Of a DNA stretch of 64,000 nucleotides, positions 52,166 through 59,324 are shown one piece after another. Within the stretch, counting starts at the first letter, position 1. Every line of letters begins with the position of its first letter. The DNA comes from Marinimicrobium sp. C6131 (GTDB lineage Bacteria; Pseudomonadota; Gammaproteobacteria; Pseudomonadales; Cellvibrionaceae): positions 186,001 through 250,000 of the forward strand of contig NZ_CP110629.1 of NCBI RefSeq assembly GCF_026153455.1. The letters are read 5' to 3'. The position numbers and the translations under genes are program-made. The notes under the pieces were generated by a model that did not search any database, was not told the DNA's origin, and saw nothing but the letters and a program-made list of their open reading frames with translations.

Positions 52166-52916
52166 ACCGTTTATCAGCCTTGAGGCGGCCCTGGCAACCT
52201 GGCGAGAGTGGGAGCTGCCGATCACCGATACGCCCCATGTGCTCGGCCCTATTGAAGGGGGGCGAACCAATCGCAGTTTTCGTCTCCGTGCGCCGGGGCT
52301 TGGCGATGATCTGCTGATTCGCCTGAACAACCCGCAAAGCCCACGCCTGGGTATTAACCGAGAACAGGAGGCGGTAATTCTGGATACGGTCGCCGCGGCG
52401 GGGCTGACCCGGGGCGCCTGTTACTGGTCACCACGGCGAGACTTTACGGTTTTCCGACACATCGAGGCGCGCACCTGGGGCACTGATGATTTTCGGGATG
52501 CCCGTCAACGCCGCCGGCTGATGGAGTGTCTGGGGGTGGCGCAAGTTCTGGCGCCGGGCACACCTCGCCGCTCCTATACCGCCTATCTGGATCATTACTG
52601 GCAGCAGTTGGAAGATGCGGGCGCGATTGATATGGCGTTGGCACGGCGATGGTGGCGTTTTCGCGACACACTGGTGGCGTTTGATCGGACGGACTGGCCG
52701 GCGGTCCTGACTCATCACGATCTGATTCCGGAAAATGTGCTGGAGACCGCTGACCGCCTGTATCTGATCGACTGGGAGTATGCCGCCGTAGGGCATCCGG
52801 ACATTGATCGCTGGTGTCTGGATCCGGCGTTGGTGCGAGAGCCCTTTATCCACGAGTTGGCCCGGTGGACCAACGAACTGTGGGAGCGGATTGTCCGACT
52901 GTCAGGCGGACAGTAG
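52137..52916 (+). CDS. Thiamine-kinase-like phosphotransferase
   Basis: Aminoglycoside/choline kinase fold, 259 residues. Phosphate-binding region IEGGRTNRSFRLR (about 39-51), LLIRLNNP with the probable nucleotide-binding residue, catalytic loop LTHHDLIPENVL (about 197-208) and metal-binding LIDWEYA (about 216-222). It overlaps pnuT by 29 bp, so translation is coupled. Phosphorylating imported thiamine to TMP would trap it and drive PnuT; TMP would then need ThiL, not seen here. A choline or other kinase cannot be ruled out by sequence alone. Confidence 0.82.
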   Translation: MMPGKPPVPEPFISLEAALATWREWELPITDTPHVLGPIEGGRTNRSFRLRAPGLGDDLLIRLNNPQSPRLGINREQEAVILDTVAAAGLTRGACYWSPRRDFTVFRHIEARTWGTDDFRDARQRRRLMECLGVAQVLAPGTPRRSYTAYLDHYWQQLEDAGAIDMALARRWWRFRDTLVAFDRTDWPAVLTHHDLIPENVLETADRLYLIDWEYAAVGHPDIDRWCLDPALVREPFIHELARWTNELWERIVRLSGGQ

Positions 52917-53038
52917 CCGGCGATTCAAAGCGGTTCGTCGCGGCCTTCATCTGGCACTTTGTGGTGAAAACGTGCAGCATAGCGGGGGAGGCCGGCTGGT
53001 CTCGGCTACCAAAGTCAATGTGAAGGTGAACGAGAGTC

Positions 53039-55039
53039 ATGAGCAGATCCGTCCTGATCCAGCGCGCCGATGATGCCCACGACGTCGATGATGTATCGGT
53101 CAATCCCTGCAACAATCGAAGCCTCAATCAAATCAGTCAGTCCCGACGCCGTTTACTGAAGGGGGGCCTGGGCCTGCTGGCGGGTCCCTTTGCGGCTTCC
53201 ACCTTGCTGACGGCCTGTGCCAGTCGGGAAGACGCGCCCGCCGCCTTTCGGGACAGCCCGCGCCCGATCATCGGGTTCAAGCCGGTGCCGGTGGCGAGTG
53301 ATCCGGATTACGACCGGGTGGATGTGCCCGAAGGCTATACGGCCCGGCCTTTTTTCAGTTGGGGGGACCCGGTCGAAAAAGGGGCGCCCGAATGGCATCC
53401 GGAGGCGAAAAACACCTGGACGGAACAGGCCCTGCAGTCAGGTCAGAACCACGACGGCATGCATTTTTTCCCTTTCCCGGATGCGCCCAATGAGCGCGGC
53501 CTGTTGGTGATCAACCACGAGTATATCAACGCGACCATTCATCCAGACGGGCCTACCGTGACCCGGGACGCTCAGGGGCGGCGAGTGCGACCGCTTGAAG
53601 AGGTGCGCAAGGAACAGGCGGGCCACGGGCTGAGCATTATTGAGCTCCGCAAGGATGCCCGGGGCGACTGGCAGCGCGTGTACCCGTCGCGCTATAACCG
53701 CCGCCTGACGGCGTATACACCCATGACCCTCAGCGGCCCCTGCGCGGGTGCGGAAGCCATGAAGACCGCCGACGATCCGCAAGGGCGGGAAGTACTGGGG
53801 ACTCTGAACAATTGCTCCATGGGGGTGACGCCCTGGGGCACTTATCTGATCGCCGAGGAAAACTGGAAAAACTACTTCGTCAATCGCGACCCGGAGGACC
53901 ACGCCCGTCGGCGGGAGCACCATCGCTACGGCATAGCCGTCGGCTCCAACAGCCACTACAACTATTGGGAGTCGGCCGATCCACGCTTTGATGCGACCCC
54001 TCAAACCGACCAGCCCCACGGTGGCCATGTGAACGAACCCAGCCGGTTTGGTTGGGTGGTGGAGGTGGATCCGTTTGACCCTGATTCCAGGCCGGTCAAG
54101 CGCACCGCGTTCGGTCGCATTGTGCGCGAAGGCTGCACCTGTGTTCAGCATCCGGACGGCACCCTTGCGTTTTATTCCGGCGATGACAGCCGGGGCGAAT
54201 ATGTTTACAAATTTGTACCGGAAGGTCGCTTTGATTCAGAAAACCCGGAGGCCAATCGGGACCTGCTGGACAAGGGTACGGTTTATGTCGCGGTCTATCA
54301 CGACGACGGCACCGGTGATTGGCGGCCTCTGGTCTGGGGAGAGCCGGGCTTGACCGAGGCGGATGGCTTCCGCGATCAGGCCGATGTGCTGATCAACTTG
54401 CGCAGTGCCGCCGATGCGGTCGGCGCCACACCCATGGATCGCCCCGAGTGGACCGCGGTGAACCCCTTTACCCGCGATGGCTACGTGACCCTGACCAATA
54501 ACACCGATCGGGGTGTCGATCCGAACGAGCCGGTCGACGCCGCCAACCCGCGCCCGGAAAATCACCATGGCCAGATTCTGCGCTGGCGGGAAGCGGAACG
54601 CCACCCGGCCGCCACCACCTTTCAGTGGGAGCTGTTTCTGCTCGCCGGGGAACAGCCCCCAGCCGGAGAAAGCTGGCAAACCGATCATCAGTACGGCACC
54701 ATCGAAGGTGATATTTTCGCCTGTCCCGATGGCCTCTGGTTTGATCCGGATGGCCGTCTGTGGATTCAGACCGACTTCGGTGATCGGCAAGCCGAGTACG
54801 ATGCCATGGGCACCAATCAGATGCTCTGCGCCGATCCGGTGACCCGGGAGGTGCGTCGTTTTCTGACCGGTCCGTCCGGCTGCGAAATCACCGGTATTAC
54901 CGCGACTCCGGATGGCACCGCGATGTGGATCAATGTGCAGCATCCCGGAATCAGTTTCCCGGCGAGCGATGGAAAAACCCGGCCCCGTTCTACCACGGTG
55001 CTGATTACCAAAAACGACGGTGGCGTGATTGGCACCTGA
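53039..55039 (+). CDS. phoX: PhoX-family alkaline phosphatase, Tat-exported
   Basis: Calcium/iron-dependent phosphomonoesterase that frees phosphate from organic esters outside the inner membrane. 666 residues. A twin-arginine signal (SRRRLLKGG, about residues 36-44) is followed by a hydrophobic stretch ending in LLTAC, so it may be a Tat lipoprotein. PhoX signatures are NNCSMGVTPWGTYLIAEENW (about 259-278), with the iron-ligand Cys, and GTLAFYSGDDSRGEYVYKF. The NCAGGxTPWGT motif carries Ser-Met in place of Ala-Gly. No convincing Pho box lies in the 122-bp upstream gap, which is odd for phoX; it may be read with the thiamine operon. Confidence 0.9.
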   Translation: MSRSVLIQRADDAHDVDDVSVNPCNNRSLNQISQSRRRLLKGGLGLLAGPFAASTLLTACASREDAPAAFRDSPRPIIGFKPVPVASDPDYDRVDVPEGYTARPFFSWGDPVEKGAPEWHPEAKNTWTEQALQSGQNHDGMHFFPFPDAPNERGLLVINHEYINATIHPDGPTVTRDAQGRRVRPLEEVRKEQAGHGLSIIELRKDARGDWQRVYPSRYNRRLTAYTPMTLSGPCAGAEAMKTADDPQGREVLGTLNNCSMGVTPWGTYLIAEENWKNYFVNRDPEDHARRREHHRYGIAVGSNSHYNYWESADPRFDATPQTDQPHGGHVNEPSRFGWVVEVDPFDPDSRPVKRTAFGRIVREGCTCVQHPDGTLAFYSGDDSRGEYVYKFVPEGRFDSENPEANRDLLDKGTVYVAVYHDDGTGDWRPLVWGEPGLTEADGFRDQADVLINLRSAADAVGATPMDRPEWTAVNPFTRDGYVTLTNNTDRGVDPNEPVDAANPRPENHHGQILRWREAERHPAATTFQWELFLLAGEQPPAGESWQTDHQYGTIEGDIFACPDGLWFDPDGRLWIQTDFGDRQAEYDAMGTNQMLCADPVTREVRRFLTGPSGCEITGITATPDGTAMWINVQHPGISFPASDGKTRPRSTTVLITKNDGGVIGT

Positions 55040-55103
55040 GCGTTAGACGCTGGAAGGTCATGCGGCGTAAACGGTCAGCGATCCGTCAATAGAGAGACTA
55101 TTG

Positions 55104-55568
55104 ATGAACCTTGGCGCAAGCTCCTCAGTTATCACCGTAGTGGCCACGGCGGTCGTGGTGGCCCTGGGGGTGGTGTTTCATTACGAAGTGATCCAGTGGC
55201 TCAACCGCTGGCATGTCGACCGACACCGGCGCTTTGGCCGCAACCACCGGACCCGCCCGGTCGTGCTGCTCACCATGTTGGTTCTGCTCTTCGCCCATGT
55301 GGTTGAAATCTGGATGTTCGGTTTTGTGTTCTGGTTGCTATTAGGGATGGACGGCTACGGAGTGATTCAGGGCTACAGTGAGCTGACGCTGCTCGATTGC
55401 GTTTATTTTTCGGCCGCGAATTACACCACGGTGGGGTGGGGTGACTTGTCGGCTGCCGGTGACATACGCTTTCTCGCCGGTACGGAGGCCCTGGTGGGTT
55501 TTATGATGATCACCTGGTCCGCGTCGTTCAGTTACCTAGTGATGAACCGGGCCTGGGGTAGCGATTAG
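55104..55568 (+). CDS. Small potassium-channel-like membrane protein
   Basis: 154 residues from ATG 55104. Three hydrophobic segments: about 8-30, 52-82 and 120-143. Between the last two, a pore helix and filter SAANYTTVGWGDL match the two-TM ion channel family (Ion_trans_2), with TVGWGD in place of the canonical TVGYGD. No cytosolic RCK/TrkA-N domain. It is a stand-alone pore of unknown gating, 64 bp after phoX; the Trp variant may alter selectivity. Confidence 0.82.
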   Translation: MNLGASSSVITVVATAVVVALGVVFHYEVIQWLNRWHVDRHRRFGRNHRTRPVVLLTMLVLLFAHVVEIWMFGFVFWLLLGMDGYGVIQGYSELTLLDCVYFSAANYTTVGWGDLSAAGDIRFLAGTEALVGFMMITWSASFSYLVMNRAWGSD

Positions 55569-55587
55569 GGGCGGCGCTCCGGGTCGC

Positions 55588-55623
55588 GTAGGGCGGATAA
55601 GCGACATTGTCGCGCATCCGCCG
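55588..55623. repeat. REP-like palindromic element, copy A
   Basis: Begins GTAGGGCGGATAAG and ends CATCCGCC. Outer arms GGCGGAT (55592-55598) and ATCCGCC (55616-55622) surround an inner hairpin GCGAC-ATT-GTCGC (55601-55613). A related element lies at 59453. It sits in the 64-bp gap between two convergent genes. Confidence 0.75.
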
Positions 55624-55632
55624 TAATTCAAC

Positions 55633-57345
55633 TTACGCAAACTGCGCGACCAACAACACCAACAGAATCAACGACACCCCCTGCCAGAACAATACCGGGT
55701 TACGCTCAATCAACGGCGGTCGCGATTGTCGAACGAACGCGGGGTTGGGGTTGTTAAGGTCATAGGTAAACTCGGATAATTCGGCATAGCGCTTGTGCGG
55801 ACGGATCTGAGTGGCTTTGCGCAAGCATTCATCCACCCAGTCGGGAACCGAAGGCCGGTGTTCCTGAGCACTGCGGTAACGCAGTTTGTGTTGTTCGGCT
55901 CGGGTCCGGGTCCTGGCCACTCTTGGCCCATAGGGGTGCTCGCCGGTCAGCATCTGATAGGCGAGCACGGCCAGGGAATAGAGATCGCTGCGCGGGTCTC
56001 CCGGTTCGCCGAGAAAATATTCCGGGGCGGCGTACAGGGCCGCGCCGTAAATCACCCCCTCGCGGCTTCGTCCTTCATTGAGCCCCGCTACGCTGGCGGA
56101 ACCGAAATCAATAATTTTGACCGTTCCCTGAGCGTCGATCATAAGGTTGTCCGGGCGCAGATCGCGGTGCACCATGGCCTGACGATGCAACGCCTGCAGT
56201 CCGCTCGCCACCTGTTGCACGATATCCCGAACCCGGGCCAGATCGGGATTGGGGTTATCTTTCAGCCACTGTCCCAAGGTCTGGCCTTCAATATATTCCA
56301 ACGCAACGTATAGAAAGCCGCGTTCCTGCTCCCGCCGAGCGGCTTTAAGCAGGTGGGTGTGGTTAAATCGCCGTGCGATCCAGTCCTCCATCAAAAAGCG
56401 TTCGAGATAGTGCGGATTGTCTCGGCCCTCCACGGCTGGCACTTTGATGACCACGGATCCATTGTTAAGCGTATCCCGGGCAAGGTAGACGTGGCTGCGG
56501 CTACTGATATAGAGCGACCGGAGAATCCGGTAGCCGTCAAAATCCGTACCCGCATCCAGGGCGGGGGGCAGCGTCAGTAGCGAAGCCTGGCGGGAAAGCT
56601 CCCCCACGGTGGGGTCCGGTAGCGCTTCCACCCGGGCAATCTGGACGCTCAGATTATCCCGGCTGCCGCGGGCCAGCGCCTGCTCCACCAGGTTTCTGGC
56701 CGCGCCGTTGAGGTCATCCCGCTGGGCGTCGATGACCTGTGCGATGTCCGGGGCGTCGAAAAATTCGTAGGCTCCGTCGCTGGCGAGAATAAAGGTATCG
56801 CCCGCCTCAAGGTCGAGTTGGTGATAGTCGAAACGCAGATGGGGGTGAACCCCCAGCGCCGAGGTCAGGTAGTGGGTGTCGGCATCCACGCAGTGGCGAT
56901 GATCTTCCGTCAACGGTTCCAGCTGTTGATTCGCCAGCCGGTAGATGCGCGTGTCCCCCGCGTGCAACAGGTGGGCCTGACGGGCTTTGAAAATCAGCGT
57001 GCTGAAGGTGCAAATGTAACCTCTGTCCCGTTCAAACCGGTATGGGCTGTTGCGCGTCTGCGCGAACAACCAGGCGTTGAGTGCCTGCAGCACCCGCTCC
57101 GCCGACTGCTTGACCGACCAGGCTTCCGGCGTGCAGTAATAATCTTCAATAAAACCACTGACCGCGGTTTCACTGGCGATCTGGCTGACGTCGCTGCTGC
57201 TGATGCCATCGGCAATGGCCAGCACCACTCCTTTGTGCCCGAGCGTGACGCCGGTTGGTAAACGGGCACCGACAAAATCCTGGTTCACGGGTTTGAGGCC
57301 GGAGTGGGTGTGCTGGCCGATGCGAATGCGTAGAGGTTGCGTCAT
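55633..57345 (-). CDS. PP2C phosphatase / Ser-Thr protein kinase fusion
   Basis: 570 residues. PP2C domain about 5-245 with metal-binding NQD near residue 21, IADGISSS, LHAGDTRIYRL, LASDGAYEF and GSRDNLSV. Hanks-type kinase domain about 270-530 with VVIKVPA (ATP-binding Lys), catalytic HRDLRPDNLM, DFGSA and YAAPEYF. A C-terminal membrane helix (about 548-568) anchors it. The HRD loop has Arg in place of the usual Lys two residues on (HRDLRPDN for HRDLKPEN), which may affect activity. Similar fusions occur in nitrate-assimilation clusters such as that of Pseudomonas. It lies 45 bp after the formate/nitrite-family channel gene in one likely sigma-54 operon. Confidence 0.9.
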   Translation of the reverse strand: MTQPLRIRIGQHTHSGLKPVNQDFVGARLPTGVTLGHKGVVLAIADGISSSDVSQIASETAVSGFIEDYYCTPEAWSVKQSAERVLQALNAWLFAQTRNSPYRFERDRGYICTFSTLIFKARQAHLLHAGDTRIYRLANQQLEPLTEDHRHCVDADTHYLTSALGVHPHLRFDYHQLDLEAGDTFILASDGAYEFFDAPDIAQVIDAQRDDLNGAARNLVEQALARGSRDNLSVQIARVEALPDPTVGELSRQASLLTLPPALDAGTDFDGYRILRSLYISSRSHVYLARDTLNNGSVVIKVPAVEGRDNPHYLERFLMEDWIARRFNHTHLLKAARREQERGFLYVALEYIEGQTLGQWLKDNPNPDLARVRDIVQQVASGLQALHRQAMVHRDLRPDNLMIDAQGTVKIIDFGSASVAGLNEGRSREGVIYGAALYAAPEYFLGEPGDPRSDLYSLAVLAYQMLTGEHPYGPRVARTRTRAEQHKLRYRSAQEHRPSVPDWVDECLRKATQIRPHKRYAELSEFTYDLNNPNPAFVRQSRPPLIERNPVLFWQGVSLILLVLLVAQFA

Positions 57346-57390
57346 AAAGGTTGGGCCGTCGTGATGAAACGACGGCCCGGGTCTCTGCGA

Positions 57391-58203
57391 TTAAGCCAAC
57401 CGACGAGCGGGGCTGGTGCGCACGTGGGTGTAATACAGGGGCAGGCCTACCAGTAGAAAGCCTCCGATCAGGTTGCCCAGAACGGTGGGCAGTTCATTCC
57501 AGAGAAAGTAGTCGGCCACGGAGAAGTCACCGCCCATGATCAGGCCAAACGGGAACAGAAACATGTTCACGATGGAGTGCTCAAAACCCATGTAGAAGAA
57601 CAGCATGATGGGCATCCACATTGCGGCCATTTTGCTGCCGGCGGAGGTGGAAATCATGGCGCCGACCACGCCCATGGAGACCATCCAGTTACACAGGATG
57701 CCGCGAATGAAAATGGTCATCCAGCCGGACAGGCCGTGCTCTTTGTAGCCGACGGTGCGCGACTCACCAATCTGGGCCGCTTTGGCGGCAATCTCACCAC
57801 CATCGATGCTGTAACCGTAGGTCAGAATGAATGACATGCCCACGGCCACGGTCAGCGCACCGGCAAAGTTGCCAAGAAAGACCAGGCCCCAGTTGCGCAA
57901 CACCTGATTGAGGGTCACACCGGGGCGCCTATCCAGGTAGGCCAGGGGTACCAGCGTAAACACACCGGTCAGCAGATCGAACTTCATCAGGTAGAGCATG
58001 ATAAAGCCCACCGGGAAAAGTACCGCGCCCAGTAGGGGGGAGCCGGTGTTGACCATGACGGTGATGGCGAACATGGCGGCCAGTGCCAGAATGGCGCCGG
58101 CCATAAAGGCGCGGATCAACGTGTCCTTGTTGGACATGTACACTTTCTGTTCGCCGGAATCCACCATCTTGGTGACGAATTCACTCGGTTCGATATAGGC
58201 CAT
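57391..58203 (-). CDS. Formate/nitrite transporter family protein
   Basis: FocA/NirC-type pentameric channel in the inner membrane, 270 residues from the ATG at 58203 (MAYIEPSEFVTKM), behind AGGAGAAA. Six membrane helices. Family elements are FNT loop-like GFIMLYLMKFDLLTGVFTLVP, IRGILCNWMVSMG with the central Asn, and GFEHSIVNMFLFPFG with the His that gates anion passage. The sigma-54 promoter and NtrC-type palindrome upstream suggest nitrogen control, so nitrite (or a related nitrogen anion) is favoured over formate. Confidence 0.88.
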   Translation of the reverse strand: MAYIEPSEFVTKMVDSGEQKVYMSNKDTLIRAFMAGAILALAAMFAITVMVNTGSPLLGAVLFPVGFIMLYLMKFDLLTGVFTLVPLAYLDRRPGVTLNQVLRNWGLVFLGNFAGALTVAVGMSFILTYGYSIDGGEIAAKAAQIGESRTVGYKEHGLSGWMTIFIRGILCNWMVSMGVVGAMISTSAGSKMAAMWMPIMLFFYMGFEHSIVNMFLFPFGLIMGGDFSVADYFLWNELPTVLGNLIGGFLLVGLPLYYTHVRTSPARRLA

Positions 58204-58279
58204 GAAGTTGTTTCTCCTGAATTGAGGCGGTGATGCGTGCCGGGCAAAGACGTGCTTCGCGGGCCAGTACCCAATGAAT

Positions 58280-58295
58280 TGCAACCGTCGTGCCA
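58280..58295 (-). promoter_or_regulatory. Sigma-54 (RpoN) promoter of the channel operon
   Basis: On the minus strand the sequence reads TGGCACGACGGTTGCA, a full match to the -24/-12 consensus TGGCACG-N4-TTGCA with GG and GC exactly 10 bp apart. It lies 77 bp before the ATG at 58203. Confidence 0.88.
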
Positions 58296-58436
58296 CAGCA
58301 GAGAAACATCCGACTGAGGGGTGGGTATTGGTGAAATTAGGGCCGGATTCCAGCCTCTCCGAGGGCGATTGCTCCACTGAAGGGCGCTTTTTGTGATCCT
58401 GTGCTCAGATCTGGTTCATCGGAAAAGAGGCGGTGT

Positions 58437-58451
58437 GCACGGAAGCTGTGC
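58437..58451 (-). promoter_or_regulatory. NtrC-type enhancer palindrome
   Basis: GCAC-N7-GTGC, the spacing of the NtrC consensus (GCACCA-N3-TGGTGC). It lies about 142 bp upstream of the sigma-54 promoter, a usual enhancer distance. Only the outer four bases of each half match, so confidence is moderate. Confidence 0.55.
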
Positions 58452-58516
58452 GCCGATGGGCAAAAAAGCACCAAAGCGGAACGCGGCTCAGGTCCGGTTG
58501 CGGCGGATACGCGCTA

Positions 58517-58533
58517 TTCAGACTGAGTTCAGA
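58517..58533 (+). promoter_or_regulatory. 11-bp direct repeat, response-regulator-type site
   Basis: TTCAGA at 58517-58522 and again at 58528-58533, exactly 11 bp apart. Such spacing is typical for OmpR-family response regulators. It lies 57 bp before the ATG of the small secreted protein; the regulator is unknown. Confidence 0.5.
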
Positions 58534-58589
58534 TTCCCGAAGGCATACTGAACCCACTGTTTCGAAAGACCGATCTGGAGGTGTTGAGT

Positions 58590-58904
58590 ATGAAAACCCT
58601 ATTGTCTGCTACCCTGGCTGGTCTGGTGCTGGTGGCTCCGGTAGCACTACATGCCGCTCCACCGCCTCACGCGGCGGTCTGGGAGCACAAAAAACACCAT
58701 AAAGAACGCGAGCGAGAAGCCCGGAAATGGGAGCGGGAGAGAGAGCGTGAAATGAGGAAGTGGCGCCGGGAGCGCGAACATGACGCGTATCACCATCGCC
58801 ACGAAAGCTATCGGGACGACGCCTATCGTTATCGCTCAAGAAGTCATGATCACCACGATCATCACGAGGAGCGTTCCAGCCTGAGAATCTATCTGGAACT
58901 TTGA
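58590..58904 (+). CDS. Small secreted His/Arg/Glu-rich protein
   Basis: 104 residues from ATG 58590, with TGGAGG 8 bases upstream. Signal peptide about 1-23 (cleavage after ALHA). The mature part is extremely charged: a KHHKEREREARKWEREREREMRKW helix-like stretch (about 36-58), then a His/Tyr/Asp-rich tail (HHRHESYRDDAYRY and HDHHDHHEE). It looks like a metal-binding or pH-responsive periplasmic protein; no family recognised. Possibly controlled by a two-component system through the direct repeats upstream. Confidence 0.75.
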   Translation: MKTLLSATLAGLVLVAPVALHAAPPPHAAVWEHKKHHKEREREARKWEREREREMRKWRREREHDAYHHRHESYRDDAYRYRSRSHDHHDHHEERSSLRIYLEL

Positions 58905-58976
58905 GGGGTGAATGCTCAGTCCCTGAGCGAGTGAGACGCACTGGGGCCGTGTTCAGCGGCCCCTACTGAGCGGCTC

Positions 58977-59261
58977 TTATTGATTGGAGGCCAGAGGCGT
59001 GACATTCGCGCTCTGGTCTTCCGTTCCTTCCAGCAACACTTCCGGCTTGCCCTTGCAGGCCTTGGCCAACTGGTCGCTGCGCTCGGCGAGCAACAGGCCA
59101 ATGGCCTCGCTGTGAGCTTCGCTGATACCTTCCACCGAGTTTTCGATCAACTGGGTGATATTGGCAGCCAGCTCCAGCATTTTGTCGTGCGCTTCCGCGG
59201 CTTTCTTATCGTCAAACATCTTGCCATCCCGATCACATTTCCAAACGGCGACTACAGCCAT
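58977..59261 (-). CDS. yebG: YebG-family SOS protein
   Basis: 94 residues, similar in size and layout to E. coli YebG, a DNA-damage-inducible protein of unclear role. Start MAVVAVWKCDRDGKMFDDKKAAEAHDKMLELA resembles the YebG N-terminal domain; the C-terminal tail is polar and acidic. An AGGAGGT box lies just upstream of the ATG at 59261. The consensus LexA box 23 bp upstream supports the assignment. Confidence 0.9.
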   Translation of the reverse strand: MAVVAVWKCDRDGKMFDDKKAAEAHDKMLELAANITQLIENSVEGISEAHSEAIGLLLAERSDQLAKACKGKPEVLLEGTEDQSANVTPLASNQ

Positions 59262-59283
59262 GGTTTTACCTCCTGGGTCATTA

Positions 59284-59324
59284 CTGTTTTTTTATACAGT
59301 ATGGGTTGGGCGGCTCATTGTCAA
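59284..59324 (-). promoter_or_regulatory. yebG promoter with LexA box
   Basis: On the minus strand TTGACA (59319-59324) and TACTGT (59296-59301) lie 17 bp apart. A 16-bp LexA site CTGT-N8-ACAG (59284-59299, AT-rich centre) covers the -10, so LexA would shut it off. The -35 overlaps the 3' end of the next gene upstream. Confidence 0.88.

Larger units (their letters stand above)
58204..58589. other. 386-bp divergent regulatory region
   Basis: No gene is seen. It holds the sigma-54 promoter and NtrC-type palindrome for the minus-strand channel gene, and the TTCAGA direct repeats before the plus-strand secreted protein gene. A T-rich CGCTTTTTG stretch (58385-58393) and nothing else of note. Confidence 0.7.

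Noticed and set aside
52917..53038. Pho box before phoX
   Set aside because: CCTTCAT at 52943 resembles a half-site, but the following 11-bp units do not match, so there is no array.
58204..58280. Second sigma-54-like site (TGGCCC near 58260 on minus strand)
   Set aside because: GG and GC are 8 bp apart instead of 10, so it cannot be used by sigma-54.
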